64,000 nucleotides of DNA from Mycobacterium parascrofulaceum ATCC BAA-614 (GCF_000164135.1 NZ_GG770555.1:615639-679638); one strand, 5' to 3'; shown: positions 1 through 9,404, counted from the first letter of the stretch. Notes: a model not told the origin generated them from the letters alone. A program made the numbers and translations.

Positions 1-79
1 CATTCCCGGCGTCGGGGGTGGCGGCGGCGGCCCGGGCGGCGGCGGCGGTTGCGTCGGCAACGTCTGCGGCGGTTACTGA
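1..79 (+). CDS. C-terminal tail of a glycine-rich protein (partial)
   Basis: An open frame enters from the left edge and stops at TGA 77-79. The visible tail is almost all glycine, with two cysteines near the end, and finishes in CGGY. Such Gly-rich tails with a Cys pair occur at the ends of small secreted mycobacterial proteins, but the rest of the gene is outside the window, so no function is assigned. Two GC-rich hairpins follow the stop. Confidence 0.5.
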   Translation, partial: IPGVGGGGGGPGGGGGCVGNVCGGY

Positions 80-92
80 TAGCTCGCCGAGC

Positions 93-160
93 CGGCGCTG
101 ACGCGCCGCGACATGGACTTGCTCCCGTAGTCGGCGGGGCTGGGATCACCTGGCCCCGCC
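93..160 (+). terminator. Two hairpins after the glycine-rich gene
   Basis: Two inverted repeats follow the stop at 79. The first is CGGCGC/GCGCCG with a 4-base loop (93-108). The second is GGCGGGGC/GCCCCGCC with a 12-base loop (133-160). Neither has a T tract, as is usual for mycobacterial intrinsic terminators. Confidence 0.45.
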
Positions 161-262
161 GGCTGAAAACCTGACCGCCGCCGAGCGTTCTGGCCCGATC
201 ACCTAGGCCGGGCCCCCCATTCGCGTTATGGTTCTGCCCAACTCGGATGCAAGGGGACCTCG

Positions 263-1426
263 ATGGCGAAGCTCAGGTTTGGATACTTCATCGCCCCGTT
301 CCATCGGGCGGGGACGAACCCGACCCTCGCGTTGCAGCGCGACCTCGAGTTCATCGAGCACCTCGACGCCCTCGGCTTCGACGAAGTGTGGATGGGCGAG
401 CACCATTCGGCCGGCAGCGAGATCATCAGCTCGCCGGAGGTGTTCATCGCCGCGGCGGCCGAGCGCGCCAAGCGGATTCGCTTTGGCACCGGCGTCATTT
501 CGCTGTCGTACCACAACCCGCTCTGGGTCGCCGACCGGCTGATGTTGCTGGATCACCTCACCCACGGCCGGATCATCGGCGGCGTGGGACCGGGCTCCCT
601 GCCCAGCGACTCGTCCATGATCGGACTCACCCCGACCGACACGCGCGAGCTGCTCGAAACGAACCTCGACATCGTCGTCCGGCTGCTGGCGGGGGAGACC
701 GTGAGCGCCAAGACGGCCACGCATCAGCTGTTCGACGCCAAGTTGCAGCTCGCCCCCTATTCCGACGGCGGCATCCCGCTGTCCGTCGCCGCGGTCGCGT
801 CGCCGACGGGCGCGCGGCTGGCCGGCAAGCATGGCATCGGCCTGCTGTCCATCGGGGCGACGCTGACCGTCGAGGGCTTCAACGCGCTCTCCTATCACTG
901 GGGCATCGTCGAGGAGCGCGCGGCGGCCTTCGACACCCGGGTCGACCGCAAGAACTGGAGCCTGGTCGGGTTGTTCCACCTCGCCGAAACCGAAAAGCAG
1001 GCCCGCGAGGAGGTCAAGTTCGGCATCGAGCCGTGGTTCCGCTACTTCCAGAAGGTGGCCGCCTTCCCGCAGATGACGATGCCCGGCGAGCAGCTCGACG
1101 AGATGATCGACGTCATCAACGACAACGGCGCGGGCGTGATCGGCACGCCCGAGCGGGCGCGCGAGCAGGTGCAGCGGCTGTGGGATCAGTCCGGCGGCTT
1201 CGGCTGCATGCTGCAGATGGGCCACGAGTGGGCCAACCCGGCCGCCACCAAACGCTCCGCCGAGTTGTTCGCCGCCGAGGTGATGCCGCATTTCCAGGGC
1301 CAGGCGCAGCCGACGCTGGACGCCGCCGCGCGTGCCGGGCAGGCCCGCGAGACATTCGCGCAATCCCAGTTGGACGCCGTCGCGCACATGACCAAGAAGT
1401 ATCAGGACGAGGTCGACTCGAAGTAG
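263..1426 (+). CDS. LLM-class flavin-dependent monooxygenase (luciferase-like)
   Basis: A 387-residue TIM-barrel protein of the bacterial luciferase-like monooxygenase family, expected to use reduced FMN or F420 and oxygen on an unknown organic substrate in the cytosol. Family hallmarks are the N-terminal strand LRFGYFIAPFH, the WMGEHH segment near residue 45, and the GTGVISLSYHNPLWVADR block around residues 75-95. AAGGGGA lies about 6 bases before the ATG. Similarity is strongest to the limonene-monooxygenase-like branch, but the substrate cannot be read from sequence. It converges on the SRPBCC gene, with a hairpin between them. Confidence 0.85.
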   Translation: MAKLRFGYFIAPFHRAGTNPTLALQRDLEFIEHLDALGFDEVWMGEHHSAGSEIISSPEVFIAAAAERAKRIRFGTGVISLSYHNPLWVADRLMLLDHLTHGRIIGGVGPGSLPSDSSMIGLTPTDTRELLETNLDIVVRLLAGETVSAKTATHQLFDAKLQLAPYSDGGIPLSVAAVASPTGARLAGKHGIGLLSIGATLTVEGFNALSYHWGIVEERAAAFDTRVDRKNWSLVGLFHLAETEKQAREEVKFGIEPWFRYFQKVAAFPQMTMPGEQLDEMIDVINDNGAGVIGTPERAREQVQRLWDQSGGFGCMLQMGHEWANPAATKRSAELFAAEVMPHFQGQAQPTLDAAARAGQARETFAQSQLDAVAHMTKKYQDEVDSK

Positions 1427-1448
1427 CGCTCCCGCCCGAAAGCGTGCC

Positions 1449-1475
1449 GGCGCGACGGTGCGGCCGTCACGCGCC
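1449..1475. terminator. Hairpin between convergent genes
   Basis: An imperfect inverted repeat (GGCGCG-ACGG pairing with CCGTCACGCGCC, one bulge) sits in the 53-base gap between the converging monooxygenase and SRPBCC stops. It could end transcription from both sides. Confidence 0.4.
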
Positions 1476-1479
1476 TTGT

Positions 1480-1947
1480 CTACCGACCGCCGTTCGATTC
1501 CCGCTCGGCCGCCTTGACCAGCCGGCCGGCGAAGAAGCGGACCGCCCCGCCCATGGCGGCCCGCATCACCGGACCGGTGCCGCGCACCCCCTCGGTGAAC
1601 GATCCGGTCCAGCGGATGTCGGTGCCGCCCAACGGGTTCGGCGTGAAGACCACCTCGCCCGAGTAGTCCTTGGCGGGGGTCGGCGGACCGACGAGTTTGT
1701 AGGCGTGCCGGCGGTCCTGCTCGTATTCGACGGTCTCCTCCTGCACCAGGACCGGCCACATGCCCACCTTGCGCACCGCGCCGATGCCGCCGGGTGCGGG
1801 ATCGCCCTGCCGCGCCCAGCTCGAGTGGACGACGATGGGCTTGGCCCACTTCGACCAGTTGGCGCCGTCGGTCACCAGCCGGAACAGCGTCGCGGCGGGC
1901 GCGCTGCTGGTCCGGTTGATCTCGAATGAATACGTCCTGCCTGACAT
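1480..1947 (-). CDS. SRPBCC family protein (polyketide cyclase/dehydrase-like)
   Basis: A 155-residue single-domain protein of the START/Bet v1 (SRPBCC) fold. It begins with the usual first strand (YSFEINRTSSAPAATLFRLV), has the WSKWAKP helix-strand junction near residue 33, and ends in a long amphipathic helix (FFAGRLVKAAERE). The fold holds a hydrophobic ligand in a deep cavity. Members act as lipid carriers, cyclases or co-chaperones, and nothing here distinguishes between these. It is transcribed alone, convergent with the flavin monooxygenase. Confidence 0.75.
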   Translation of the reverse strand: MSGRTYSFEINRTSSAPAATLFRLVTDGANWSKWAKPIVVHSSWARQGDPAPGGIGAVRKVGMWPVLVQEETVEYEQDRRHAYKLVGPPTPAKDYSGEVVFTPNPLGGTDIRWTGSFTEGVRGTGPVMRAAMGGAVRFFAGRLVKAAERESNGGR

Positions 1948-2178
1948 GACCCAACTCCCGGTGCAATCGTCGACGACCCTGCGTGCCGCTCGCGCGTAGG
2001 CTACCGCCCACGCCCGGCGGGTCTTCCCCGGCCGTCCGCGGGAGGCAGTGGCGCGCGAGCGCGGCCGCTTACGGCGCGCGGGGCCTGATGCCCGAATTCG
2101 GTTCCCACCGAACGGCCTTCGCCCGCGGCGTGCCGACCATCACCTTCACAACCGGGTGGTCGCCGCGGTCGCCTTGCC

Positions 2179-2184
2179 TACAGT
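2179..2184 (+). promoter_or_regulatory. Leaderless -10 box of the FAAL gene
   Basis: TACAGT ends six bases before the ATG at 2191 and no ribosome-binding site is visible, which is the usual layout of a leaderless mycobacterial transcript. Confidence 0.4.
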
Positions 2185-2190
2185 GGGGTC

Positions 2191-4026
2191 ATGGAATCCG
2201 GTTTCCGGCAGCACACCGAGGGCGTCCCCGGGCTGCTCAGGATCGAGGACTGCCTGGACGCCGACGGCAACATCATGCCGCCGCCGGACGTCACGCTGAT
2301 CTCGCTGATCGACCGCAACATCGCCAACGTCGGCGACGCCGTGGCGTACCGCTTCCTGGACTACAACCGTTCGCCCGACGGGGCCGTCGAAGAGGTGACG
2401 TGGGACCGGTTCGGGGTCCGGCTGGAGGCCATCGGCGCGCGCGTCCAACAGGTCGCCGGGCGCGGCGAGCGGGTCGCGGTCCTGGCGCCGCAGAGCCTCG
2501 ATTACGTGATGGGTTTCTATGCGGCGATCAAGGCCGGAACCATCGCGGTGCCGCTGTTCGCGCCCGAACTGCCGGGCCACGCCGAACGTCTCGACACGGC
2601 CCTGCGCGATTCGCGCCCGACGGCGGTGCTGACCACGTCGGCCGCGCGGGGTGCGGTCGAGGGTTTTCTGAGCACCCTGCCGCAATCGCAGCGGCCGCGG
2701 GTCGTCGTCATCGACGAGATCCCAGACTCGGCGCGCGCGTCGTTCGCGCCCACCGAGCTGCGCCACGACGACGTCTCCCACCTGCAGTACACGTCGGGCT
2801 CCACGCGGCCCCCGGTCGGCGTCGAGATCACCCATCGTGCGGTCGGCACCAACCTCGTGCAGATGATCCTGTCGATCGACCTGCTGGACCGCAACACCCA
2901 CGGCGTGAGCTGGTTGCCGCTCTACCACGACATGGGCCTGTCGATGATCGGCTTCCCGGCGGTGTACGGGGGACACTCCACGCTGATGTCGCCGGCCGCC
3001 TTCGTCCGCCGCCCGCAACGCTGGATCAAGGCCCTGTCGGCCCAGGCGGGGCGCGCCGTCACCGCGGCGCCGAACTTCGCCTACGAATGGGCCGCCCAGC
3101 GGGGGGTGCCCGCGCCCGGCGACGATGTCGACCTGAGCAACGTGGTGCTGATCATCGGGTCGGAACCGGTCAGCATCGAGGCGATCAACGCCTTCAACAA
3201 GGCCTTCGCCCCGTACGGGCTGCGGCCGACGGCGTTCAAGCCTTCCTATGGCATCGCGGAAGCCACGCTGTTCGTCGCGACCATCGCGCCCGACGCCGAG
3301 GCGACGCCCGCGTACTTCGACCGCGAGGAGCTGGGCGCCGGCCGCGCGGTGCGGGTCGCGCCGGACGCCCCGACAGCGGTGGCGCAGGTGTCCTGCGGCC
3401 AGGTGGGCCGCAGCGAATGGGCCGTCATCGTCGACCCTGACACCGGGACGGAGCTGGCCGACGGTCGCGTCGGCGAGATCTGGCTGCAGGGCAACAACGT
3501 CGGCCGGGGCTACTGGGGGCTGCCCGACGACACCCGGCGCGCGTTCGGCGCCCGCTTGCGATCGCGGCTCGACGAGGGCAGCCACGCCGAGGGTTCGACG
3601 GCCGACCGGGCGTGGCTGCGGACCGGCGACCTGGGCACCTACCTCGACGGCGAGCTCTACGTCACCGGCCGGATCGCCGACATGGTCACCGTCGGCGGCC
3701 GCAACCACTACCCCCAGCACATCGAGGCGACCGTCGCCGAGGCGTCGCCCCTCGTCCGGCGGGGATACGTCACCGCGTTCGCGGTGCCCGCCGGGGACGC
3801 CGGACAACAACTGGTGATCGTCGCCGAACGGGCGGCCGGCACCAGCCGCGCCGACCCACGACCGGCCGTCGACGCCATCCGGGCCGCGGTCTCGCGCCGC
3901 CATGGGCTGCCCGTCGCCGACGTGCGGTTCCTGCCGGCCGGCGCCATTCCCCGCACCACCAGCGGCAAACTGGCGCGCCGGGCGTGCCGCGCGCAGTACC
4001 TGAGCGGCGGCCCGGTCGTCCACTGA
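2191..4026 (+). CDS. Fatty-acyl-AMP ligase (FadD/FAAL family)
   Basis: A 611-residue adenylating enzyme that should activate a fatty acid as acyl-AMP and hand it to an acyl carrier protein or PKS. The P-loop LQYTSGST (residues 198-205) is followed by RPPVGVEITH, the FAAL form rather than the FACL form. PLYHDMGL, FKPSYGIAEATLF and VGGRNHYPQHIEATV are further FAAL blocks, and the adenylation lysine lies in RTTSGKLAR near residue 597. Length is normal. No PKS, NRPS or carrier protein is adjacent, so the acceptor is not apparent. The start follows a TACAGT -10 box by six bases. Confidence 0.9.
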   Translation: MESGFRQHTEGVPGLLRIEDCLDADGNIMPPPDVTLISLIDRNIANVGDAVAYRFLDYNRSPDGAVEEVTWDRFGVRLEAIGARVQQVAGRGERVAVLAPQSLDYVMGFYAAIKAGTIAVPLFAPELPGHAERLDTALRDSRPTAVLTTSAARGAVEGFLSTLPQSQRPRVVVIDEIPDSARASFAPTELRHDDVSHLQYTSGSTRPPVGVEITHRAVGTNLVQMILSIDLLDRNTHGVSWLPLYHDMGLSMIGFPAVYGGHSTLMSPAAFVRRPQRWIKALSAQAGRAVTAAPNFAYEWAAQRGVPAPGDDVDLSNVVLIIGSEPVSIEAINAFNKAFAPYGLRPTAFKPSYGIAEATLFVATIAPDAEATPAYFDREELGAGRAVRVAPDAPTAVAQVSCGQVGRSEWAVIVDPDTGTELADGRVGEIWLQGNNVGRGYWGLPDDTRRAFGARLRSRLDEGSHAEGSTADRAWLRTGDLGTYLDGELYVTGRIADMVTVGGRNHYPQHIEATVAEASPLVRRGYVTAFAVPAGDAGQQLVIVAERAAGTSRADPRPAVDAIRAAVSRRHGLPVADVRFLPAGAIPRTTSGKLARRACRAQYLSGGPVVH

Positions 4027-4103
4027 CGTCCGGCGGCGCGGAACCGGCGAAAACGCGCTGCCCACCGGCGCCGCTGTCCTAGTCTCCACTCGGAGGAGCG
4101 ACG

Positions 4104-5336
4104 ATGGTGCTCAAGATTGCGGTATCGGCGGACCAGATTCACGGCGACGTGGATACCGGCTACGGGAAGGTCGCCGACGCCTTCCGCGCCAGCTTCCGCG
4201 ACGGCGCGGAGGTGGGGGCGGCGGTCGCCGTCTACCGCGACGGGGTCAAAGTGGTCGACCTGTGGGGCGGCTACCGCAACGGGGTGGCCAGACAACCCTG
4301 GCAGCCCGACACGATGGTGAACATGTTCTCCACGACCAAGGGGGTCGCCGCCCTGGTCATGGCCGTCGCGGTGTCCCGCGGACTGTTCTCCTATGACGCC
4401 CGGGTCGCCGACTACTGGCCGGAGTTCGCGCAGGCGGGCAAGGGCGATGTGACGGTCCGCCAGCTGCTGGGACATCAGGCCGGCCTGTGCGCGCTCAAGC
4501 CCAAGCCGGCGCTGTCCGACGTCGCCGACCCGGACAGGCTCGCACCGATTCTGGCGGGCCAGGTACCGGCGTGGCGACCGGGCACCCGGCACGGCTACCA
4601 CGCGATCACGCTCGGCTGGTACGAGTCCGAACTGATCCGCCGGACCGACCCGGCGGGCCGCACGCTGGGCCGCTTCCTGGCCGACGAGATCGTCCGGCCG
4701 CTGGGTCTCGACATGCACATCGGCTTGCCGGATTCGGTCGACCGGGAGCGGGTTGCGCACGTCCACAATTGGGTGCGCGCCGAAACGCTGCTGCATCTCA
4801 AGGTGATGCCGCCGGGATTCGTGGGTGCCTCGCTCAACCCGGTCGGCCTGACGGCGCGCACCATCGCCGTCCCGCGTGGCGTCAACGCGTTCAACGGCGA
4901 CTACAACCGCGACGACGTGCGGGCGGTCGAGATCCCGTCGGCCAACGGCATCGGCACCGCCCGGTCGGTGGCGCGCATGTACGGCAGCGCGGCCACCGGC
5001 GGGGCCGGGCTCGGCCTGGCCGGGGACATCCTCGAGGCGCTGGCCGCACCGGGGCAGGCGCCGAGCCGGGGCATTCGCGACAAGGTGATGGACGTGGACG
5101 TCGCATATTCGCTCGGCTTCTGTAAACCCGTGCCGCACTTCGCCTTCGGCTCCTCCGACCGGGCCTTCGGAACTCCGGGCTTCGGTGGGTCGTTCGGCTG
5201 CGCGGACCCGGACACCGGCGTCGGCTTCGCCTACGTGATGAACCGGCTGGGTTTCCACCTGTGGAGCGACCCGCGCGAGCTCGCGTTGCGGCAGGCGCTG
5301 TTTCGCGATGTGCTCGGCGTGCGGCCACAGACATGA
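4104..5336 (+). CDS. Serine hydrolase of the beta-lactamase/LipE-type esterase family
   Basis: A 410-residue penicillin-binding-protein-like hydrolase. The SxxK motif is STTK at residues 76-79 and a tyrosine of the second motif lies in GYHAITLGWYESE. The late GTPGFGGSFGCADP block is the usual third motif region. In mycobacteria such proteins (for example LipE, LipL, LipD) are mostly carboxylesterases. No clear signal peptide is seen, so it is probably cytosolic. Strong RBS CGGAGGAG precedes the ATG. It follows the FAAL gene in the same direction after 77 bases and could share its message. A hairpin follows the stop. Confidence 0.85.
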   Translation: MVLKIAVSADQIHGDVDTGYGKVADAFRASFRDGAEVGAAVAVYRDGVKVVDLWGGYRNGVARQPWQPDTMVNMFSTTKGVAALVMAVAVSRGLFSYDARVADYWPEFAQAGKGDVTVRQLLGHQAGLCALKPKPALSDVADPDRLAPILAGQVPAWRPGTRHGYHAITLGWYESELIRRTDPAGRTLGRFLADEIVRPLGLDMHIGLPDSVDRERVAHVHNWVRAETLLHLKVMPPGFVGASLNPVGLTARTIAVPRGVNAFNGDYNRDDVRAVEIPSANGIGTARSVARMYGSAATGGAGLGLAGDILEALAAPGQAPSRGIRDKVMDVDVAYSLGFCKPVPHFAFGSSDRAFGTPGFGGSFGCADPDTGVGFAYVMNRLGFHLWSDPRELALRQALFRDVLGVRPQT

Positions 5337-5338
5337 GG

Positions 5339-5360
5339 CCGGCGGGAGCGCGCCCGCCGG
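5339..5360 (+). terminator. Hairpin between serine hydrolase and sulfatase
   Basis: A perfect 8-bp inverted repeat, CCGGCGGG / CCCGCCGG with a 6-base loop, starts two bases after the hydrolase stop. It probably terminates or attenuates read-through into the sulfatase gene. Confidence 0.5.
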
Positions 5361-5426
5361 GGTGACGGTGCCGAGATCGCATGGGGGATCGCCGGGGGAT
5401 CCGCAACATCAGCACCAGGAGGCGCG

Positions 5427-7751
5427 ATGGTCGACCCGCCCCCCGACGAGGAACGGCTCGCCGGCCGCACCGACTCGCCGGACCGCTCCACCCCGGTCCG
5501 GCCGTCGATCGTGTATCCGCCCGCGGGCGCTCCCAACGTCGTCGTGGCACTGCTCGACGACGTCGGATTCGGGGCCGCATCGACTTTCGGTGGGCCGGTG
5601 CCGACACCGGCGCTGGACCGGGTCGCCGGCGCGGGGTTGCGCTACAACCAATTCCACACGACCGCGTTGTGTTCTCCGACGCGCGCCGCGCTGCTGACCG
5701 GACGCAACCATCACAGCGCGCACATGGGCACCATCTGCGAGATCGCGTACGGGCTGCCCGGGTACGACAGCGTGATACCGCAAAGCACCGCCACGGTCGC
5801 AGAGGTGTTGCGGTTGAACGGCTACAGCACGGCGCTGTTCGGCAAGGCGCATTTCACCCCGACGTGGGAGACCGGCCCCGCCGGCCCGTTCGACCGCTGG
5901 CCGACCGGTCTGGGATTCGAACGCTTCTACGGTTTCCTGGGTGGGGACACGTCCCAGTACGAACCCGCGCTCTACGACCAGATCACACCGATTGAGCCGT
6001 ACGCCGGACGCGACGACTACCACCTGACGGAGGATCTCGCCGACCGGGCGATCGAGTGGATCCGGCTGCAGCAGACGTCGGCGCCGGACAAGCCGTTCTT
6101 CGTCTACTTCGCGCCCGGCGCCACCCACAGCCCCCACCACGTGTGGCCGGAATGGTCGGACCGATTCGCCGGTCATTTCGACGACGGCTGGGATGCGTTG
6201 CGGGAACGCACACATGCGCGCCAGCTCGAGATGGGCATCATCCCCTCTGGGACACGGCTGACGCCGCGCCCCGAGCAGATACCGGCCTGGGCCGACTACG
6301 ACGACCGCTACAAGCCGGTGGCCCGGCGACTGATGGAGGTCTACGCCGGGTTTTTGGCCCACACCGACGCCCAGATCGGGCGGATCGTCGACGCGCTCGA
6401 CGAGTTGGGGCAATGGGACGACACGCTTTTCATCTACCTGTGCGGCGACAACGGCGCGTCGGGGGAAGGAACGCTGCACGGCGCCTGGAGTTCACCGGCT
6501 TTCCAGAACGGGATGCCCGAAGACCCCGAATGGCTGCTGGCGCACATGTCCGACTTCGGCACGCGACGATGCGAGAACCATTACAACGTCGGCTGGGCGT
6601 GGGCGCTCGACGCCCCGTTCCAGTGGATGAAGCAGGTGGCATCGCATTTCGGCGGAACCCGTAACGGGCTGGCGATCTCGTGGCCGCGCGGCATGACGGC
6701 GGCGGGGGAGCAGCGCGGCCAATTCCACCATGTCATCGACATCGCTCCGACCATCCTCGAAGCCGCCGGCGTCGAAATGCCGGCACGCGTCAATGGTGTC
6801 GAACAAAAGCCGGTCGAGGGCGTCAGCATGAGGTACTCGTTCGACGACGCCGCCGCGGCCAGTCGGCGCACCACCCAATATTTCGAGATCTTCGGCAATC
6901 GCGCTGTGTACCAAGACGGTTGGATCGCCGCGTGTTTTCACGGCCGGCTGCCCTGGGTACGCGCCCAGCGCGCGACACCGTTCGGCGACACCGAACGCTG
7001 GGAGCTCTACCACCTGACCGAGGACTTCAGCCAGGGCGTCGACCTTGCCGCCCAACACCCCGACAAGCTCGCCGATCTTCAGGCGGTATTCGACGCGGAG
7101 GCAAGAAAATACGACGTCTACCCACTCAGCGACGCGACGCTGGCGCGCGCGCTGCCCGCCAACCGGCCAAGCCCGCTGGCCGGGCGCACCTCGGTCACCT
7201 ACTACCCCGGGCAGGTGCGCATCCCCGAACCGGTGACGCTGGGCTATACCAGCACCTCGTTCGAGCTGATGGCGCATCTGTTCATACCGCCCGGCGGCGC
7301 CCAGGGGGTGATCATGAGCATCGGTGGCGCGATGGCCGGATGGAGTCTGTACCTCAGCGACGGCGTTCCGCACTTCGTCTACAACTACTTCGGCCGCGAG
7401 CTCACCACTGTCGCAGCCACCGGGCCGCTATCGGAAGGCCCAGTCGCGCTGCGGCTTTCGTTCGACTACGACGGCGGCGGGCTCGGCAAAGGCGCCTCGG
7501 TGTCGCTGCGTGCCGGGGACACCGAGGTGGCCAGCGGCCGCGTCGACCGCACGGTGCCCTTCCGGTTCTCGATGAGCGGCGAAACCTTGGATGTCGGCAC
7601 CGACACCGGCTCCCCGGTTGTGCCGTACGGGCACGACGTCCGGTTCACGGGCCGGATCGACCGGATCGACGCCACCGTGTTTCCGCAGCCGGCCGATCTG
7701 GCCGCGGCGATCGCCGAGGCGGAGCTGCGCGCGGCTCAGGCAGCGCAATAA
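5427..7751 (+). CDS. Arylsulfatase (type I, formylglycine-dependent)
   Basis: A 774-residue alkaline-phosphatase-superfamily sulfatase that should hydrolyse sulfate esters. The metal-binding pair is in LLDDVGFGA (D44-D45) and the C-x-P-x-R signature is CSPTR with Cys82, which a formylglycine-generating enzyme must convert to formylglycine. GNRxxHxxHMG and GKxHF, typical of the active site, follow. The last about 170 residues form a beta-rich domain. Length and order match the AtsA/AtsD group of mycobacteria (about 787 residues). RBS AGGAGG. Its TAA stop abuts the start of the GAP-family gene with no gap, so the two are surely co-transcribed. Confidence 0.9.
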   Translation: MVDPPPDEERLAGRTDSPDRSTPVRPSIVYPPAGAPNVVVALLDDVGFGAASTFGGPVPTPALDRVAGAGLRYNQFHTTALCSPTRAALLTGRNHHSAHMGTICEIAYGLPGYDSVIPQSTATVAEVLRLNGYSTALFGKAHFTPTWETGPAGPFDRWPTGLGFERFYGFLGGDTSQYEPALYDQITPIEPYAGRDDYHLTEDLADRAIEWIRLQQTSAPDKPFFVYFAPGATHSPHHVWPEWSDRFAGHFDDGWDALRERTHARQLEMGIIPSGTRLTPRPEQIPAWADYDDRYKPVARRLMEVYAGFLAHTDAQIGRIVDALDELGQWDDTLFIYLCGDNGASGEGTLHGAWSSPAFQNGMPEDPEWLLAHMSDFGTRRCENHYNVGWAWALDAPFQWMKQVASHFGGTRNGLAISWPRGMTAAGEQRGQFHHVIDIAPTILEAAGVEMPARVNGVEQKPVEGVSMRYSFDDAAAASRRTTQYFEIFGNRAVYQDGWIAACFHGRLPWVRAQRATPFGDTERWELYHLTEDFSQGVDLAAQHPDKLADLQAVFDAEARKYDVYPLSDATLARALPANRPSPLAGRTSVTYYPGQVRIPEPVTLGYTSTSFELMAHLFIPPGGAQGVIMSIGGAMAGWSLYLSDGVPHFVYNYFGRELTTVAATGPLSEGPVALRLSFDYDGGGLGKGASVSLRAGDTEVASGRVDRTVPFRFSMSGETLDVGTDTGSPVVPYGHDVRFTGRIDRIDATVFPQPADLAAAIAEAELRAAQAAQ

Positions 7752-8432
7752 ATGCTCGCCGTCTGGGGCGACCTCATTCCGTTGATCCTCGGCAGCGCGC
7801 TGGAACCGGTCGAGATCGTCATCACGATCATGCTGCTGGGCACCCCGTCGCGGGTGCGAGCCGCGGGCGCCTGGGTCGCCGGGCACCTCAGCACGCGCCT
7901 GCTGCAAGGCCTCGTCTTCGGCTCGATCCTGCATTGGGGATCCCGCAATGCCGACTCGAGTCGCCAGCACCACTGGGTGGTTTCCGCCGTGCTGTTGGTG
8001 GTGGCCGTGCTGTTTCTCGTCACGGCGGCGCGGGCGCTGTTCACCGACGACGATCCCAACGCGCCACCGTCGAAGTGGATGACCATGCTGACGTCGGCCA
8101 CCCCCGCCAAGGCCTTCCTGATCGGCGCCGGCGTCATCACCGTCTCGGTCAAGGCCTGGGTTTTCACGCTCGCGGCGATCGGAGTGATCGGCGACGCGAA
8201 TTTGAGCCGGCCCGCCAACGTCGGCTCGTACGTCGTTTTCGTGGCGCTGGCCGCAAGCGCGAACCTGCTCATCGTCGGTGTCGCCGCGATCTTCCCCAGC
8301 CGATCACGCTCGCTGCTGGACCGCGTCCTGCGCTGGCTGCAGGAGCATGACCGGTACCTCGTGATCGTGGTGGGCTTGATTTTCGGAGTCTGGTTCGGAG
8401 CCAAAGCCCTTCGCGGCTTGGGGATTCTGTGA
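7752..8432 (+). CDS. GAP-family integral membrane protein (Sap/glycolipid export type)
   Basis: A 226-residue protein with about six membrane segments: an N-terminal helix (LIPLILGSALEP), helices near residues 75-95, 110-140, 150-175 and a C-terminal one (YLVIVVGLIFGVWFGA). The SALEPxxxxxxxxxL opening is typical of the GAP family, named after the protein needed to move glycopeptidolipids to the mycobacterial surface. The ATG directly follows the sulfatase stop, so translation is coupled. That pairing hints at handling of a sulfated or otherwise modified surface lipid, which is inference only. Confidence 0.75.
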   Translation: MLAVWGDLIPLILGSALEPVEIVITIMLLGTPSRVRAAGAWVAGHLSTRLLQGLVFGSILHWGSRNADSSRQHHWVVSAVLLVVAVLFLVTAARALFTDDDPNAPPSKWMTMLTSATPAKAFLIGAGVITVSVKAWVFTLAAIGVIGDANLSRPANVGSYVVFVALAASANLLIVGVAAIFPSRSRSLLDRVLRWLQEHDRYLVIVVGLIFGVWFGAKALRGLGIL

Positions 8433-8446
8433 GACCACCACCGCGG

Positions 8447-9298
8447 TCACGAGGGCGGCGCGGCCGGGCGGCGGCGCATCCAGAAGGTGTAGAGCGCTCC
8501 GATGACGGCGGTGACGAGACCGTAGAGCGCAACGGCGCCGTGTTCGTCCGCGTTGGGGAAGTTCGCCGACGCGATGGTCAGTGCCGTTGCGGGGTGGCGG
8601 CAGCTGCTGGCGAAGGCCAGCACCGCCGACGACTGACGTTCGGGCCCGCCCAGCACGTGCCCGACGGCGAGCGTGCTGCCCACGAACAACACCATCGCCA
8701 CCAATGTCGATTCGCCCAGGAGCTTCCACATGCTCGGCGCCGCGGCGATCAACAGAACGACCATGGCCGCGGGCAACGCCCACCGCTGCACGCGATCGAT
8801 CGGGCGTTCTATGCGGTCCGCGAGTGCCGGCCAGCGCGTACGGATCGCCACGCCCGCGGCGAGCGGCGCCAGCACCGACATCAGCATCAGTTGCGCGATG
8901 GCCCAGGGGCTTGCGACGTACTGATGCCCGAACACCCGTCCCACCAGCGGCGCCGCCACGGAGATCACCGGGACGGCGAGGACGGCGAGCACGACGACGA
9001 GGCCGAGCCCGTATTGCTCCCGCCCACCGGCCTTCTCTCCCCGCCGCGGCAGCAGCGGCGGCAGCGGTGAGATCGCCAGCGTGACCAGCGCGATGGCCAC
9101 CGTGGGCCGCAGACTCAGCGCGCTGACCAGAACCGCGGCGATCACCGGCGCGACGAGGAGCACGGAAAGCAACGAACGGGTCAGCAGATCCGGCAGTCGC
9201 AGCACGTAGGTGACATCGGCGAACCGCGCGGTCAGCCCGTACCCCAGAATCACCACGAAGAGGCTGATTTGAAAGGCCAGCCGCGCCGCATCGGCCAT
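8447..9298 (-). CDS. BASS-type (bile acid:sodium symporter-like) transporter
   Basis: A 283-residue membrane protein with about nine or ten hydrophobic helices. The late block RQSSAVLAFASSCRHPATALTIASANFP resembles the substrate-site helix of bile acid:Na+ symporter relatives. The ATG at 9298 is chosen because it opens directly on the first membrane helix (RLAFQISLFVVILGYGL). An upstream extension to 9496 is hydrophilic, low in family character and would run over the neighbouring gene's start. It stands back to back with the next gene. The substrate is unknown. Confidence 0.7.
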   Translation of the reverse strand: MADAARLAFQISLFVVILGYGLTARFADVTYVLRLPDLLTRSLLSVLLVAPVIAAVLVSALSLRPTVAIALVTLAISPLPPLLPRRGEKAGGREQYGLGLVVVLAVLAVPVISVAAPLVGRVFGHQYVASPWAIAQLMLMSVLAPLAAGVAIRTRWPALADRIERPIDRVQRWALPAAMVVLLIAAAPSMWKLLGESTLVAMVLFVGSTLAVGHVLGGPERQSSAVLAFASSCRHPATALTIASANFPNADEHGAVALYGLVTAVIGALYTFWMRRRPAAPPS

Positions 9299-9404
9299 GG
9301 TCACAGGGGCCAGCCTGCCATGCCCGGCTGAGAAGGGGACGCAGATGGCCGGGGTCCCACGCTCGACGTGCAAGCCGGCCATCCGCTGGTGGCATCCTGG
9401 CCGT

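Noticed and set aside
2146..4089. Minus-strand frame of 647 codons opposite the FAAL gene
   Set aside because: Shadow of the FAAL coding strand, with no recognisable domain.
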